Shown: positions 54,146-63,954 of the stretch, one piece after another | How the letters are laid out: every line of letters starts with the position of its first letter | Position numbering within the stretch: the first letter of the stretch is position 1 | NCBI RefSeq assembly: GCF_011398155.1 | Contig: NZ_AP021888.1 | Coordinates: 1,099,501-1,163,500 of the forward strand | Source of the DNA: Thiosulfativibrio zosterae | Lineage (GTDB): Bacteria > Pseudomonadota > Gammaproteobacteria > Thiomicrospirales > Thiomicrospiraceae | Direction of reading: 5' to 3' | DNA: 64,000 nt | The notes under the pieces: model-generated | What the model was told of the DNA's origin: nothing | Seen by the model: the letters and a program-made list of their open reading frames with translations, nothing else | Database searches by the model: none | Program-made: the position numbers and the translations under genes

Positions 54146-54613
54146 TTAATATCCTTTAAAGGGTTTAGGTGAGAATTGCATGGCGCAGATTTTTTTATCT
54201 TGGTTTAGATAGCGCTGAAACTTTTCTTTAAGAGAGACGGGTAGCACACTGTCGGATATCGTGTTAAAACCTAGCTTTTCGTAAAACTCTGTGAGATGTT
54301 CATAGGCAAAGCAATAGGTAGGGTGTGTTCCCATGACATACTGCATGCCCATAATCAAAGTTGAGCCGATGCCTTGTCTGCGTGAATTTTCTTCAATATA
54401 AACATTTCTTAGCCAATATGCATGATCTATCCATTCAAGGCGTGCTGCGCCTATGAGGGTTTGCTGGGTGTTTTTGACTACAAACAATTCGTCCTGTTTG
54501 CCGGCGGGTGTTTGTTTATGGTTTTTTAAAAACTGATTGCCCAAGCGCTTTTGCAGGTCATCTGCTTGCAGAATAATTAAATCTTTGTTCAGTTGTGATC
54601 GGGGATGTGGCAT
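54146..54613 (-). CDS. GNAT-family N-acetyltransferase
   Basis: The 155-residue protein has the acetyl-CoA-binding R/QxxGxG/A motif in NSRRQGIGSTLIMG, and the surrounding strand VYIEENSRRQGIG is typical of GNAT enzymes. A C-terminal Tyr/Glu segment (YEHLTEFYEKLGF) is common to the family. The substrate is not known. It appears to be the first gene of a three-gene minus-strand run with the tautomerase and BFD-like genes. Confidence 0.85.
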   Translation of the reverse strand: MPHPRSQLNKDLIILQADDLQKRLGNQFLKNHKQTPAGKQDELFVVKNTQQTLIGAARLEWIDHAYWLRNVYIEENSRRQGIGSTLIMGMQYVMGTHPTYCFAYEHLTEFYEKLGFNTISDSVLPVSLKEKFQRYLNQDKKICAMQFSPKPFKGY

Positions 54614-54657
54614 GATGTTTTTTTCGTAAAAAATTTAAAGTAAGAGTACCACAAAAT

Positions 54658-55257
54658 ATGTCGAGAAGTCGCTGCGAAGCGTGTTTGCGCTTAGAAAAGC
54701 TCTGTTTGTGCGATGCTGTGGTGAGTGTCGATAATGTTGTTGAGGTCTTATTCTTGCAGCATCCTTTGGAAACCTTGCAAGTTAAAAATACCGCTAGATT
54801 GGCTTATTTGAGTTTGCAAAATGCGCAGTGGTTAGCGGGCGAAAGTTTTGATGAAGAGGATTTGCTTAAGCGTTTAGCGGATAAGTCTTGGGTGTTGTTG
54901 TATCCAGAAACCGTAGAGGATCAAGCGCCTTTAGTAAAAGTCGAGCAGCTAAGAGAAAAGGTGGAATTGCATAATCTGGGTTTGGTGGTGTTAGATGGTA
55001 CCTGGCGAAAAACGCGTAAGATGTTGTTCTTAAATCCGTTTTTAGCGAAGTTGCCAAGATTGCAAATTTGTATGGCAAAGAAGTCAGAGTATGACATTCG
55101 TAAACAAAAGAATGCGCAGACCTATTCAACACTGGAAGCAGTGCAACAGGCATTAAGCGATTTGGAAAATAATTCACAAAAATACGAAAAGATGACCGAT
55201 GGTTTGCAGGCTTTAATAAGCCAGCAAAAATCTTTTAGCCAAACAGGAGCCCATTAA
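54658..55257 (+). CDS. DTW-domain tRNA-uridine aminocarboxypropyltransferase
   Basis: The 199-residue protein has a zinc-binding SRCEACLRLEKLCLC, the domain-defining DGTWRKTRKML (D-T-W with an inserted Gly as in the family), and LEAVQQAL late. E. coli homologues (TapT/TuaA, formerly YfiP and YfdZ-like) install acp3U on tRNA from SAM. It should act on tRNA. It is divergent from the GNAT gene. Confidence 0.88.
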   Translation: MSRSRCEACLRLEKLCLCDAVVSVDNVVEVLFLQHPLETLQVKNTARLAYLSLQNAQWLAGESFDEEDLLKRLADKSWVLLYPETVEDQAPLVKVEQLREKVELHNLGLVVLDGTWRKTRKMLFLNPFLAKLPRLQICMAKKSEYDIRKQKNAQTYSTLEAVQQALSDLENNSQKYEKMTDGLQALISQQKSFSQTGAH

Positions 55258-55271
55258 AACAACAAAAAACC

Positions 55272-55312
55272 GCCCAAAAACAACCAGGCCTGGTTATTTT
55301 TAAGCGCTTTTA
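55272..55312. terminator. Bidirectional terminator with CCAGGCCTGG repeat
   Basis: GCccAAAAAcAACCAGG pairs with CCTGGTTaTTTTTaaGC around the exact core at 55284-55293, followed by TTTTA. The adjacent genes are convergent, and T-rich ends are present on both strands. Confidence 0.75.
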
Positions 55313-55320
55313 GTTGATTT

Positions 55321-56238
55321 TTAAAGGATTTTAGTGACTTCTCTTGTGCCTTCCAACGCTTTTATGGCGGTGGTGACGCGTTTAAAGAGGTCTTCGCTGT
55401 GTTCAGTTTCTTGACGCAAATCAGTTACACCCGCGTGGCTGGTTAGGCAGGTGGTTTCGTTGTTGCCCAGTTTAATTTTTTGCGCCGAGATGGTTTCTTG
55501 CGCCAGCTTGGTAATTCGAAATGCATCGACAGCTTTCACTTCGGGTAACACCATCATAAATTGGTCGCAACTCATGCGGCCAATATACCCCAGTTCTTTA
55601 ACGACATTTTTAATGGCATGCGCGGCCGTTAAAATGGCTTTGTCGCCCATTTCATGTCCATAGGCATCGGTGATGCGTTTGAAACAATCCAGGTTGATTT
55701 TGCATAAAGAAACCGGTTTGTTGTTGAGTTTGGCTTTGTTGATTTCTTCATCAACGATGTCCAGAAAATAGTCACGGTTATACAGGTTGGTTAAAGGATC
55801 GTTGGAGGACAAGTGTTCAATTTGTTCTTCCATGTGCTTGCGTTCAGTAATGTTAATGGCCAGCCAAATAACCGCCGGTTGGCCATAGGTTTCGGAGTCT
55901 ATTGGATAGACTCGCGCTTCATACCATTGGCCTTCGGTGACGCGAGGAGACTCTATGCCATCCACATCGCCATCGGCAAGTTGATATTCAATTTCATTAA
56001 GGCGTCCGGTTTGAATGGCTTTTTGGACCACTTTTAAAAAGCGTTCTGCCATTTTTTCGGGTAAGACATCCTGATACTTGCGTCCAATTAAAGATTGTCC
56101 GTCGGCGTATAACGAGCGTTCTTTGCCGCCGATGATATCCAAGTAAGTGCCGTCTTGTCCCATCACAAAAATAGGGTCGGGCATGGCATTGGCAATGGCT
56201 TCGAGGTGCGAGTTAAGCTTGTTAAAGTTGTCCGTCAT
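55321..56238 (-). CDS. PAS-domain protein with degenerate GGDEF domain
   Basis: The 305-residue protein has a PAS domain (DPIFVMGQDGTYLDIIGG, then a PAC end in ITERKHMEEQI) and a GGDEF domain with SSNDPLTNLYNRDYF and LDCFKRITDAYGHEMGDKA, but the signature loop reads RMSCDQFMMVLPE in place of GG[D/E]EF, so cyclase activity is probably lost. It could be a c-di-GMP or GTP sensor. The frame extends upstream to 56313; ATG 56238 (MTDNFNKL) has AGGAAG upstream. Confidence 0.85.
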   Translation of the reverse strand: MTDNFNKLNSHLEAIANAMPDPIFVMGQDGTYLDIIGGKERSLYADGQSLIGRKYQDVLPEKMAERFLKVVQKAIQTGRLNEIEYQLADGDVDGIESPRVTEGQWYEARVYPIDSETYGQPAVIWLAINITERKHMEEQIEHLSSNDPLTNLYNRDYFLDIVDEEINKAKLNNKPVSLCKINLDCFKRITDAYGHEMGDKAILTAAHAIKNVVKELGYIGRMSCDQFMMVLPEVKAVDAFRITKLAQETISAQKIKLGNNETTCLTSHAGVTDLRQETEHSEDLFKRVTTAIKALEGTREVTKIL

Positions 56239-56260
56239 GGCGAGCTTCCTTTTAAGAGAA

Positions 56261-57928
56261 CTACTTAGTAATAGGCTTGTATTTGATGCGATGCGGTTGT
56301 GCGGCATCGGCACCTTTGCGGCGTTTTAAATCGGCTTCGTAGTCAGAGAAGTTTCCTTCAAACCATTCCACATGAGATTCACCTTCGAATGCCAGCATGT
56401 GAGTAGCAATACGGTCTAAGAACCAACGGTCATGCGATATAACCACCGCACAACCTGCAAAGTCTAGCAGAGCTTCTTCGAGCGCACGCAAGGTTTCAAT
56501 GTCTAAATCGTTGGTGGGTTCATCCAATAATAATAGGTTTCCGCCAGTACGTAAAATTTTGGCTAAATGGACTCTGTTGCGTTCGCCGCCCGACAAGGTG
56601 CCAATACGTTTTTGTTGATCATTGCCTTTAAAATTAAAGCGTCCGCAATAGGCGCGCGAGTTCACTTCGGTGTTACCAACCATGAAGATATCGTTGCCAC
56701 CGGAAATTTCCTCCCAAACGGTGTTGTTATCGTTAAGTGCATCACGACTTTGGTCTACATAAGACAGTTGCACCGTTTCACCAAACTCTATGCTGCCTTG
56801 GTCAGGTTGCTCTTGACCAGTTAGCATTTTAAATAGGGTAGATTTACCTGCACCGTTTGGTCCGATAATCCCAACGATACCCCCTTGTGGTAAACGGAAA
56901 GATAAGTCATCAATGAGTAAACGATCTCCAAAGCCTTTTGAAATGCCATTCACTTCGATGACTTTTTCACCTAAGCGTTCTGCGACAGGAATGAAGATTT
57001 CTTTGGTTTCGTTACGCTTTTGCGTGTCTTGTGAACTGAGCTCTTCAAAGCGCGCCAAACGGGCTTTAGATTTTGCATGACGACCTTTTGCACCAGAGCG
57101 CACCCATTCCAGTTCACTTTGAATGGTTTTCATGCGAGCCGCTTCTTGTTTAGATTCCATCGCAAGGCGTTTTTCTTTCTGGTCTAGCCAAGAGGAATAG
57201 TTGCCTTCATAAGGGATACCTTCACCACGGTCTAGTTCCAAAATCCATTCTGCGGCATTGTCTAGGAAATAGCGGTCATGGGTGATTGCCACAACGGTGC
57301 CTTTAAAATCCAATAAAAATCTTTCTAACCAAGCAACCGATTCAGCATCTAAATGGTTGGTTGGTTCATCAAGCAATAACATGTCTGGTTTTTCGAGTAG
57401 TAGTTTACACAAAGCCACACGGCGTTTTTCACCCCCAGAGAGCTTGGTAACATCAGCATCCCAGGCAGGTAGACGCAAGGCATCCGCTGCGATTTCTAGG
57501 GTGCGATCCATGTTGTGGCCGTCTTTGGCTTGAATCAAATCTTCAATTTCGGCTTGTTTTTTTGCCAAAGCATCAAAGTCGGCATCCGGTTCAGCATAGG
57601 CTGCGTAAACCGCATCTAGTTCTGCTAATGCATCTTTAACATCTTGCATGGCCGATTCAATATTACCACGCACATCTTTGGTTTCGTCTAGTTGAGGTTC
57701 TTGCGCTAAATAACCAATTTTAATGCCAGGTTGTGGACGCGCTTCACCAATAATGTCTGTGTCTATGCCAGCCATAATTTTGAGTAAGGTTGACTTACCT
57801 GAACCATTTAAACCCAATACCCCGATTTTGGCGCCTGGAAAAAACGATAAAGAGATGTTCTTAAGAATATGCTTGGAAGGTGGCACGATTTTGCCAACAC
57901 GATTCATGGTATAAACGAATTGAGCCAT
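56261..57928 (-). CDS. ettA: Energy-dependent translational throttle protein EttA
   Basis: EttA is an ABC-F protein that binds the ribosomal E site and gates elongation by ATP/ADP ratio. The 555-residue protein starts [19 protein letters not shown], the typical EttA opening, and has two ABC domains, each with Walker A ([18 protein letters not shown]), signature LSGGEKRR and LSGGERNR, and Walker B ([22 protein letters not shown]). The arm region [12 protein letters not shown]-like ([15 protein letters not shown]) is characteristic. Confidence 0.97.
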   Translation of the reverse strand: MAQFVYTMNRVGKIVPPSKHILKNISLSFFPGAKIGVLGLNGSGKSTLLKIMAGIDTDIIGEARPQPGIKIGYLAQEPQLDETKDVRGNIESAMQDVKDALAELDAVYAAYAEPDADFDALAKKQAEIEDLIQAKDGHNMDRTLEIAADALRLPAWDADVTKLSGGEKRRVALCKLLLEKPDMLLLDEPTNHLDAESVAWLERFLLDFKGTVVAITHDRYFLDNAAEWILELDRGEGIPYEGNYSSWLDQKEKRLAMESKQEAARMKTIQSELEWVRSGAKGRHAKSKARLARFEELSSQDTQKRNETKEIFIPVAERLGEKVIEVNGISKGFGDRLLIDDLSFRLPQGGIVGIIGPNGAGKSTLFKMLTGQEQPDQGSIEFGETVQLSYVDQSRDALNDNNTVWEEISGGNDIFMVGNTEVNSRAYCGRFNFKGNDQQKRIGTLSGGERNRVHLAKILRTGGNLLLLDEPTNDLDIETLRALEEALLDFAGCAVVISHDRWFLDRIATHMLAFEGESHVEWFEGNFSDYEADLKRRKGADAAQPHRIKYKPITK

Positions 57929-58137
57929 TTAAAAAACCTTATAAATGAATGAGATATTGTTATCAGTTTAACGACTTTTAAAAGTGTTTAATGGATAACG
58001 AAAGCGTTAATTTGTAAAAATAAACAAAACTTTACCTAAATTGCGGCGTTTTATAAAGAACTTTATTTTTAAATCATCTGAAGTGGTTTTTTGGTAAACT
58101 ATGGCGCACTTATTTTTACCATTTGGAGATCACGAAG

Positions 58138-59409
58138 ATGTTTGAAAAGTCTATGACGATTGCGGGTTACGACGACTTAATTGCCGACGCTATTAAAAAT
58201 GAAGAAAAGCGTCAAGAGTCGCACATTGAGTTGATTGCGTCTGAAAACTACACCAGTCCTCGTGTGATGGAAGCTCAGGGGTCTTATTTTACAAACAAAT
58301 ATGCTGAAGGTTATCCAGGAAAACGCTATTACGGTGGGTGTGAATTTGCCGACATCGTTGAACAAGCGGCTATTGATCGTGCCAAAGAATTATTTGGCGC
58401 AGACTACGCTAACGTTCAGCCTCATTCAGGGTCACAAGCCAATGCGGCGGTTTATCTAGCCTTGTTAAATCCAGGCGACACGGTTTTAGGGATGAGCCTA
58501 GCGCACGGTGGTCACTTAACACACGGTTCGCATGTTAGCTTTTCAGGCAAAATTTACAATGCTGTTCAATACGGTATTGATCCGGTATCTGGTCAAATTG
58601 ATTATGCTGAAGTGCAAGCACTTGCAACCGAACACAAGCCTAAAATGATTATCGCTGGCTTCTCAGCGTATTCTCAAGTGATCGATTGGTCAAAATTCCG
58701 TGAAATCGCCGATTCAGTGGGCGCTTATTTATTTGTCGACATGGCTCACGTAGCCGGTTTGGTTGCTGGTGGTATTTATCCAAACCCAGTCCCTTTTGCC
58801 GATGTGGTGACGACAACCACTCACAAAACTTTGCGCGGTCCTCGTGGTGGTTTGATTTTGGCTAAAGCTAATCCAGATTTAGAAAAGAAATTTAACTCTG
58901 CAATTTTCCCAGGTGGACAAGGTGGGCCTTTGGTTCATGTGATGGCCGCTAAAGCAGTGGCTTTCAAAGAATGTTTAGATCCAGGTTGGAAAGAATATTG
59001 CCAAGCGGTGGTTAACAACGCAAAAGCTATGGCAAAAGTCTTTATGGCGCGCGGATGTGACGTGGTTTCTGGCGGAACTGAAAACCATTTGTTCTTAGTC
59101 AGTTTGATTGAAAAAGGCCTAACAGGTAAGTTAGTTGATGCGGCTTTAGATGCGGCTCATATTACGGTTAATAAAAACTCAGTACCTAATGACCCTATGT
59201 CACCTTTTGTGACTTCAGGGATTCGTGTGGGTACAGCAGCGGCAACCACGCGTGGCTTTACAGAAGAAGACTGTACAAACCTTGCCACTTGGATGTGTGA
59301 TGTTATTGATGCTTGTGACCAAGAAAATACCACTTGGGATGAAGCTGTGATTGCACAAGTACGCGATAAGGTTTCTGCTTTGTGTGCGGCTAAGCCTGTT
59401 TACAAATAA
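58138..59409 (+). CDS. glyA: Serine hydroxymethyltransferase
   Basis: GlyA interconverts serine and glycine with tetrahydrofolate, supplying one-carbon units. The 423-residue protein has the PLP lysine Lys230 in [14 protein letters not shown] (E. coli Lys229), [13 protein letters not shown], and GVRVGTAA-like [13 protein letters not shown]. The frame extends to TTG 58123, but ATG 58138 is preceded by GGAG at 9 nt and starts [22 protein letters not shown] extended -10-like element lies about 40 nt upstream. Confidence 0.98.
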   Translation: MFEKSMTIAGYDDLIADAIKNEEKRQESHIELIASENYTSPRVMEAQGSYFTNKYAEGYPGKRYYGGCEFADIVEQAAIDRAKELFGADYANVQPHSGSQANAAVYLALLNPGDTVLGMSLAHGGHLTHGSHVSFSGKIYNAVQYGIDPVSGQIDYAEVQALATEHKPKMIIAGFSAYSQVIDWSKFREIADSVGAYLFVDMAHVAGLVAGGIYPNPVPFADVVTTTTHKTLRGPRGGLILAKANPDLEKKFNSAIFPGGQGGPLVHVMAAKAVAFKECLDPGWKEYCQAVVNNAKAMAKVFMARGCDVVSGGTENHLFLVSLIEKGLTGKLVDAALDAAHITVNKNSVPNDPMSPFVTSGIRVGTAAATTRGFTEEDCTNLATWMCDVIDACDQENTTWDEAVIAQVRDKVSALCAAKPVYK

Positions 59410-59434
59410 CCCATTATTAAACGGACTTTAAACC

Positions 59435-59896
59435 ATGCAATGCCCAATATGTGGCGCACCAGAAACGAAAGTCATTGATTCTCGGCTTGCCATGGATGGT
59501 GAGCAAGTACGTCGTCGCCGAGAGTGCTTAAGTTGTGGTGAGCGTTTTACCACCTATGAAGCGGTTGAGTTGATGCTGCCGCGGGTGGTCAAAAGTGACG
59601 GTAATCGAGAAAAGTTTGACGAAGATAAAATTCGTCGTGGCTTGGTCAAAGCACTTGAAAAACGTCCTGTTGCCAGTGAAGCGATTGAAAAAGTCATCCA
59701 TCGTATTGCAAAAGATTTAATGGCAGAAGGTATTCGAGAAGTGCCTTCTTCTAGAATTGGCGAGCTGTTAATGGATGCTTTACGCGAGTTAGATCAGGTG
59801 GCTTATGTGCGTTTTGCCTCGGTGTATCGCTCTTTTCAAGATGTGAATGCGTTTCGTGAAGAAATTGAACGCTTGATGAAAGCCACTAAAAGTTAA
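59435..59896 (+). CDS. nrdR: Transcriptional repressor NrdR
   Basis: NrdR represses ribonucleotide reductase genes depending on ATP/dATP binding. The 153-residue protein has the zinc ribbon [15 protein letters not shown] then [12 protein letters not shown], followed by an ATP-cone ([20 protein letters not shown]). The usual gene order glyA-nrdR-ribD is kept. Confidence 0.97.
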   Translation: MQCPICGAPETKVIDSRLAMDGEQVRRRRECLSCGERFTTYEAVELMLPRVVKSDGNREKFDEDKIRRGLVKALEKRPVASEAIEKVIHRIAKDLMAEGIREVPSSRIGELLMDALRELDQVAYVRFASVYRSFQDVNAFREEIERLMKATKS

Positions 59897-59905
59897 TGAA
59901 AGTTA

Positions 59906-61063
59906 ATGAATTTTTCTGAGTTTGATGCGTTGATGATGCAACGCGCTTTGGATTTGGCAGAGAAGGGCATTTACTCGACCAAGCCGAACCCTGCGGTGGG
60001 ATGTGTCATTACCCAAGACTCAAAAGTCATTGGCGAAGGTTGGCATCGCCAAGCCGGTCAACTCCATGCTGAGCGTTTAGCTTTATTAGATGCGCAGCAG
60101 CGGGGGTTCTTTGTTAAAGGCGCAACCGCTTATGTCACGCTTGAGCCCTGTTCTCACACGGGAAGAACATCGCCCTGTTCGGATGCTTTAATTGAGGCAG
60201 GCATCGGTCGAGTGGTGGTTGCCATGCAAGACCCTAATCCGTTAGTGTGTGGGCAAGGTATTCAAAAGTTACAAGCAGCGAACATACCTGTTGATGTTGG
60301 GCTAATGCAAGAACGAGCAGAGTCGCTGAATTTAGGATTTATTCAAACCATGAAAACACAATTACCTTTTGTGAGATTAAAAATGGCCACCAGTTTAGAT
60401 GGCAGAACCGCGGCGGCTAATGGTGAAAGTCAGTGGATTACGGGTGATGAGGCACGCAAAGCGGTGCATTTTATGCGCGCTAAACATGGTGCTTTAATCA
60501 CCGGTATTGGTACTGTTTTGGCAGACGACCCCAGTTTAACGGTTCGCTTAACTGATGAAGAATTGGCTTCTATTAACTTAACGCAAGACAATTGTCATCC
60601 GATTCGCGTTATTTTAGACCCTCACATGAGTATGCCATTAGATGCCAAAATGCTGTCTTTACCGGGGCGAACCATTGTTATGACCTCTAAGGCATCGGCT
60701 GAAAGTCAGCGTAGCCAAATTGATGCTTTTTATGCCAAGGGCATAGAGCTGGTTGCTGTGGCGGCGCAAGATGATGTCTTGGATTTAGAGTCGGTATTGC
60801 ATTATTTGGCACAAGAAGAAAAAGTCACAGATGTAATGGTCGAAGCAGGTTCGATAGTGGCGGGCGCATTTATGCGTTCTGGGTTTGTTAATGAACTTCA
60901 TTGTTTTGTGGCACCGACCATTATGGGTGATAAAGCCAAGCCTATGTTCACCTTGCCTGGCATAGAAGCCATGTCTGACAAATTACCGTTGGCATTCCAA
61001 TCTTGTAACCTAGTTGGGCAAGATGTCCACCTTGTGTTAACTCCTACAACTCAAAAAGGTTAG
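59906..61063 (+). CDS. ribD: Bifunctional riboflavin biosynthesis deaminase/reductase
   Basis: RibD deaminates and reduces the pyrimidine intermediates of riboflavin synthesis. The N-terminal deaminase has HAERLALLDA and LEPCSHTGRTSPCSDALIEAG (zinc ligands), and the C-terminal reductase has KMATSLDGRTAAANGESQWI and GSIVAGAFMRSG. The 385-residue length is normal. The start overlaps a 10 bp tandem duplication (AGTTAATGAA), so the second copy supplies the ATG; no clear Shine-Dalgarno is present. Confidence 0.96.
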   Translation: MNFSEFDALMMQRALDLAEKGIYSTKPNPAVGCVITQDSKVIGEGWHRQAGQLHAERLALLDAQQRGFFVKGATAYVTLEPCSHTGRTSPCSDALIEAGIGRVVVAMQDPNPLVCGQGIQKLQAANIPVDVGLMQERAESLNLGFIQTMKTQLPFVRLKMATSLDGRTAAANGESQWITGDEARKAVHFMRAKHGALITGIGTVLADDPSLTVRLTDEELASINLTQDNCHPIRVILDPHMSMPLDAKMLSLPGRTIVMTSKASAESQRSQIDAFYAKGIELVAVAAQDDVLDLESVLHYLAQEEKVTDVMVEAGSIVAGAFMRSGFVNELHCFVAPTIMGDKAKPMFTLPGIEAMSDKLPLAFQSCNLVGQDVHLVLTPTTQKG

Positions 61064-61065
61064 TC

Positions 61066-61725
61066 ATGTTTACAGGCATAATTGAAGCAGAAGGTCGCAT
61101 CGCTAAAATCCAACCCGTCGGTGGAGATGTTCGCATGACCATTGAAACGGGTAAACTAGACATGAGCGATGTCAAAATTGGCGACAGCATTGCCTGCAAT
61201 GGCGTTTGTTTAACAGCGATAGAATTAATGCCTAATGCTTACATTGCAGATGTGTCTGGCGAAACCTTAAAAGTGACAACCTTGGGACATCTAAAAATCG
61301 GTTCGGCGGTTAACCTTGAAAAAGCCTTGCGTTTACAAGACCGCTTAGGTGGTCATTTGGTGAGCGGACATGTGGATGGTGTAGGCAAGGTTACGCACAT
61401 TAGCCAAGATGCACGCTCGTGGCGTTATCAGTTTGAAGCCCCTTTGGCCATTTGCAAATACATAGCCGCTAAAGGTTCCATCTGTATTAATGGCATTAGC
61501 TTGACGGTTAATGAGGTTGATGGGCAAGTTTTTGGGGTAAATATTGTGCCGCACACCCGCCAAGAAACCACCATTAAAGAGCTGCAGTTGGGGTCTGAGG
61601 TCAATTTAGAGGTTGATTTATTAGCCAGATACCTTGAGCGTATGGTCACTGCGCCGCAAGAAACGACTCATGCCAAACCTGAGATGACGATGGAATATCT
61701 CGCCCAACATGGGTTTGCGAAATAA
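61066..61725 (+). CDS. ribE: Riboflavin synthase, alpha chain
   Basis: Riboflavin synthase dismutates two 6,7-dimethyl-8-ribityllumazine molecules to riboflavin. The 219-residue protein has the N-terminal MFTGIIEAEGRI, the two lumazine-binding repeats each ending in a GVCLTA / GISLTV segment, and SGHVDGVGK. It starts 2 nt after ribD. Confidence 0.97.
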   Translation: MFTGIIEAEGRIAKIQPVGGDVRMTIETGKLDMSDVKIGDSIACNGVCLTAIELMPNAYIADVSGETLKVTTLGHLKIGSAVNLEKALRLQDRLGGHLVSGHVDGVGKVTHISQDARSWRYQFEAPLAICKYIAAKGSICINGISLTVNEVDGQVFGVNIVPHTRQETTIKELQLGSEVNLEVDLLARYLERMVTAPQETTHAKPEMTMEYLAQHGFAK

Positions 61726-61763
61726 CTCACATTTATAAAATAGAACACTTTTAAAAGGCTGCT

Positions 61764-62876
61764 ATGCAACTCAATACCATTGAAGAACTGATTGAAGACT
61801 ATCGCCAAGGCAAAATGGTTATCCTAATGGATGACGAAGACCGCGAAAATGAAGGTGATTTATTAGTCCCCGCAGAAACCGTTACCGCAGCGGATATTAA
61901 CTTTATGGCGCGTTATGGACGAGGGTTAATTTGTTTAACCTTAACCCGTGAGCGTTGCCAGCAGTTGCATTTACCTTTGATGGTACAAAATAATCAAGAC
62001 CCGCATGGCACAAACTTTACCGTATCTATTGAAGCGGCAGAAGGGGTGACGACAGGGATTTCAGCTGCTGACAGAGCGGTGACGATTCGCACAGCCGTTA
62101 AAAAAGATGCGACCTCTGCAGACATAGTCACGCCAGGGCATATTTTTCCATTAATGGCACAGAGTGGCGGTGTATTAACCCGCGCAGGTCACACAGAAGC
62201 CGGTTGCGACCTAGCAAAATTATCGGGGTTTGAACCTTCGTCAGTGATTGTGGAAATCATGAATGAAGATGGCAGTATGGCGCGCCGCGATGATTTAGAA
62301 GATTATGCCAAAACTCACGGCTTAAAAATTGGCACCATTGCTGATTTGATTCAATACCGTTTACAAAATGAAAAAACCATCGAGCGGGTATCTGAGTGTA
62401 AATTGCCAACCAAATATGGCGATTTCAAGTTAATTGGTTACGAAGATATTTTAGAACACAGAACCCATTTCGCCCTAACTTACGGCAAAATTGACCCAGA
62501 GAAGCCAACGGCGGTGCGAGTGCATATGGCAGATACTTTATGCGACTTATTTGGCTCAACGCGTTCAGAATGTGGCTGGTCTATAGAAGCGGCGATGCAA
62601 CAAATTGTGGCCGAAGGCAATGGCGCTTTGGTGGTGCTTCGTAAGCATGAAGATGGTGCGGCACTGCTGGATAAGATTCAACAATTTCATTTAAAAGACA
62701 TGGGTATCAAAACGCCAGATACCATGTTGGATGATGACACCAAAACCTTTGGTTTAGGCGCGCAGATTTTGGCTGACCTAGGGTTAAAGAAAATTAAAGT
62801 CATCGGTTCAGCTTGGAAGATGACAGGGCTAGGGGGTTTCGGTTTAGAAATCGCTGGTAATATCGCAAAACAATAA
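61764..62876 (+). CDS. ribB: 3,4-dihydroxy-2-butanone 4-phosphate synthase with inactive GTP cyclohydrolase II-like domain
   Basis: The N-terminal 200 residues have the DHBP synthase motif [20 protein letters not shown] and HGTNFTVSI, and make the four-carbon precursor of riboflavin from ribulose 5-phosphate. The C-terminal domain aligns to GTP cyclohydrolase II, but the zinc segment usually written SECLTGDVFGSLRCDCG reads [17 protein letters not shown]; two of the three zinc Cys are lost (the first and second positions), and the catalytic RQEGRGIGL region is also changed. So it is a RibBX-like protein and needs a separate RibA. Confidence 0.93.
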   Translation: MQLNTIEELIEDYRQGKMVILMDDEDRENEGDLLVPAETVTAADINFMARYGRGLICLTLTRERCQQLHLPLMVQNNQDPHGTNFTVSIEAAEGVTTGISAADRAVTIRTAVKKDATSADIVTPGHIFPLMAQSGGVLTRAGHTEAGCDLAKLSGFEPSSVIVEIMNEDGSMARRDDLEDYAKTHGLKIGTIADLIQYRLQNEKTIERVSECKLPTKYGDFKLIGYEDILEHRTHFALTYGKIDPEKPTAVRVHMADTLCDLFGSTRSECGWSIEAAMQQIVAEGNGALVVLRKHEDGAALLDKIQQFHLKDMGIKTPDTMLDDDTKTFGLGAQILADLGLKKIKVIGSAWKMTGLGGFGLEIAGNIAKQ

Positions 62877-62915
62877 TAACGCGTCAATTTAGACATTTAG
62901 CAAAGAGAGAAAAAC

Positions 62916-63377
62916 ATGAATATTATCGAAGGACACTTAACCGCTCAAGGCATGAAAATCGGCATGGTTGTTGGTCGTTGGAATGGGTTTATTGTAGACA
63001 GTTTGGTTAAAGCAGCCATCGACACGGTGATTAGACATGGCGGGTCTGCAGATAATATTGACCAGGTCATGGTGCCAGGTGCATTTGAAATTCCATTGGT
63101 TGCGCAAAAAATGGCGGCTTCTGGCAAGTATGATGCAGTGGTTGCTTTAGGTGCGGTGATTCGTGGTGGAACGCCTCATTTTGAATATGTTGCAGGTGAG
63201 TGTGTTAAAGGTCTTGGGCAAGTACAACTGCAAACCGGTGTGCCGGTCGCATTTGGCGTTTTAACCGTTGATTCAATTGAACAAGCCATTGAGCGTGCGG
63301 GTACCAAAGCAGGAAACAAAGGCGAAGAGTGCACCCTAGCAGCCATTGAAATGGTTAATGTTTTAAAACAAATTTAA
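62916..63377 (+). CDS. ribH: 6,7-dimethyl-8-ribityllumazine synthase
   Basis: Lumazine synthase condenses the pyrimidine and butanone phosphate precursors. The 153-residue protein has [42 protein letters not shown] (substrate and catalytic His), and [14 protein letters not shown]. The ATG is preceded by AAAGAGAG. Confidence 0.97.
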   Translation: MNIIEGHLTAQGMKIGMVVGRWNGFIVDSLVKAAIDTVIRHGGSADNIDQVMVPGAFEIPLVAQKMAASGKYDAVVALGAVIRGGTPHFEYVAGECVKGLGQVQLQTGVPVAFGVLTVDSIEQAIERAGTKAGNKGEECTLAAIEMVNVLKQI

Positions 63378-63391
63378 CAGTTAGAAATGTC

Positions 63392-63886
63392 ATGAATATA
63401 AAAGATTTTAAACCGGGTCAAGGTGAAGAGTTGCCGGATGATACGAAACCCTTAACACCTCGCTCTAAAGCCCGTGAAGTGGCAATGCAAGCCTTGTATC
63501 AGTGGCAGCTGAATACATCGGATGTTTATAGTTTAACAAAACAGTTTTCTGAAGATGGTTTGTTACGAGATATCGATATGTCACTTTATAACGATATTAT
63601 TCGTTATGTCAGCACCGAATTTGAAGCGTTAGATGCCTTAATGGCTCCGCATTTAGATCGTCGTGTTGAAATGATCAATCCTGTCGAAAAAGCCATTTTG
63701 CGTATGGGCATTTTTGAGTTGAAAGAAAAACTCGAAATTCCATACCGTGTTGTCATCAACGAATCGGTTGAATTAACGAAGCGCTATGGTGCAGATGAAG
63801 GTCATAAGTATGTTAATGGCATTTTAGATAAGGTCGCACAAGTGTTGCGTCCTTTAGAGTTTGGTCAAGCCGTCCCAAAATCCTAG
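63392..63886 (+). CDS. nusB: Transcription antitermination factor NusB
   Basis: NusB acts with NusE at boxA for rRNA antitermination. The 164-residue protein has the helical features SKAREVAMQALYQWQLN, PVEKAILRMGIFEL and VINESVELTKRYGADEGHKYVNGILDK, the last conserved in NusB. It begins 14 nt after ribH and is followed by a terminator and thiL, the usual order. Confidence 0.97.
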   Translation: MNIKDFKPGQGEELPDDTKPLTPRSKAREVAMQALYQWQLNTSDVYSLTKQFSEDGLLRDIDMSLYNDIIRYVSTEFEALDALMAPHLDRRVEMINPVEKAILRMGIFELKEKLEIPYRVVINESVELTKRYGADEGHKYVNGILDKVAQVLRPLEFGQAVPKS

Positions 63887-63911
63887 CAGTTGCTAGCCTT
63901 TACTTCTAGGT

Positions 63912-63939
63912 GCGTTAGATGATTGGTCTAACGCCTTTT
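63912..63939 (+). terminator. Intrinsic terminator after nusB
   Basis: GCGTTAGA pairs with TCTAACGC around a 7 nt loop, followed by CTTTTC. Confidence 0.65.
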
Positions 63940-63954
63940 CGCAGTGGTTTTGCC

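Noticed and set aside
59435-63400. FMN riboswitch before the riboflavin genes
   Set aside because: The gaps between nrdR, ribD, ribE, ribB and ribH are too short to hold one and no RFN-like conserved boxes were seen.
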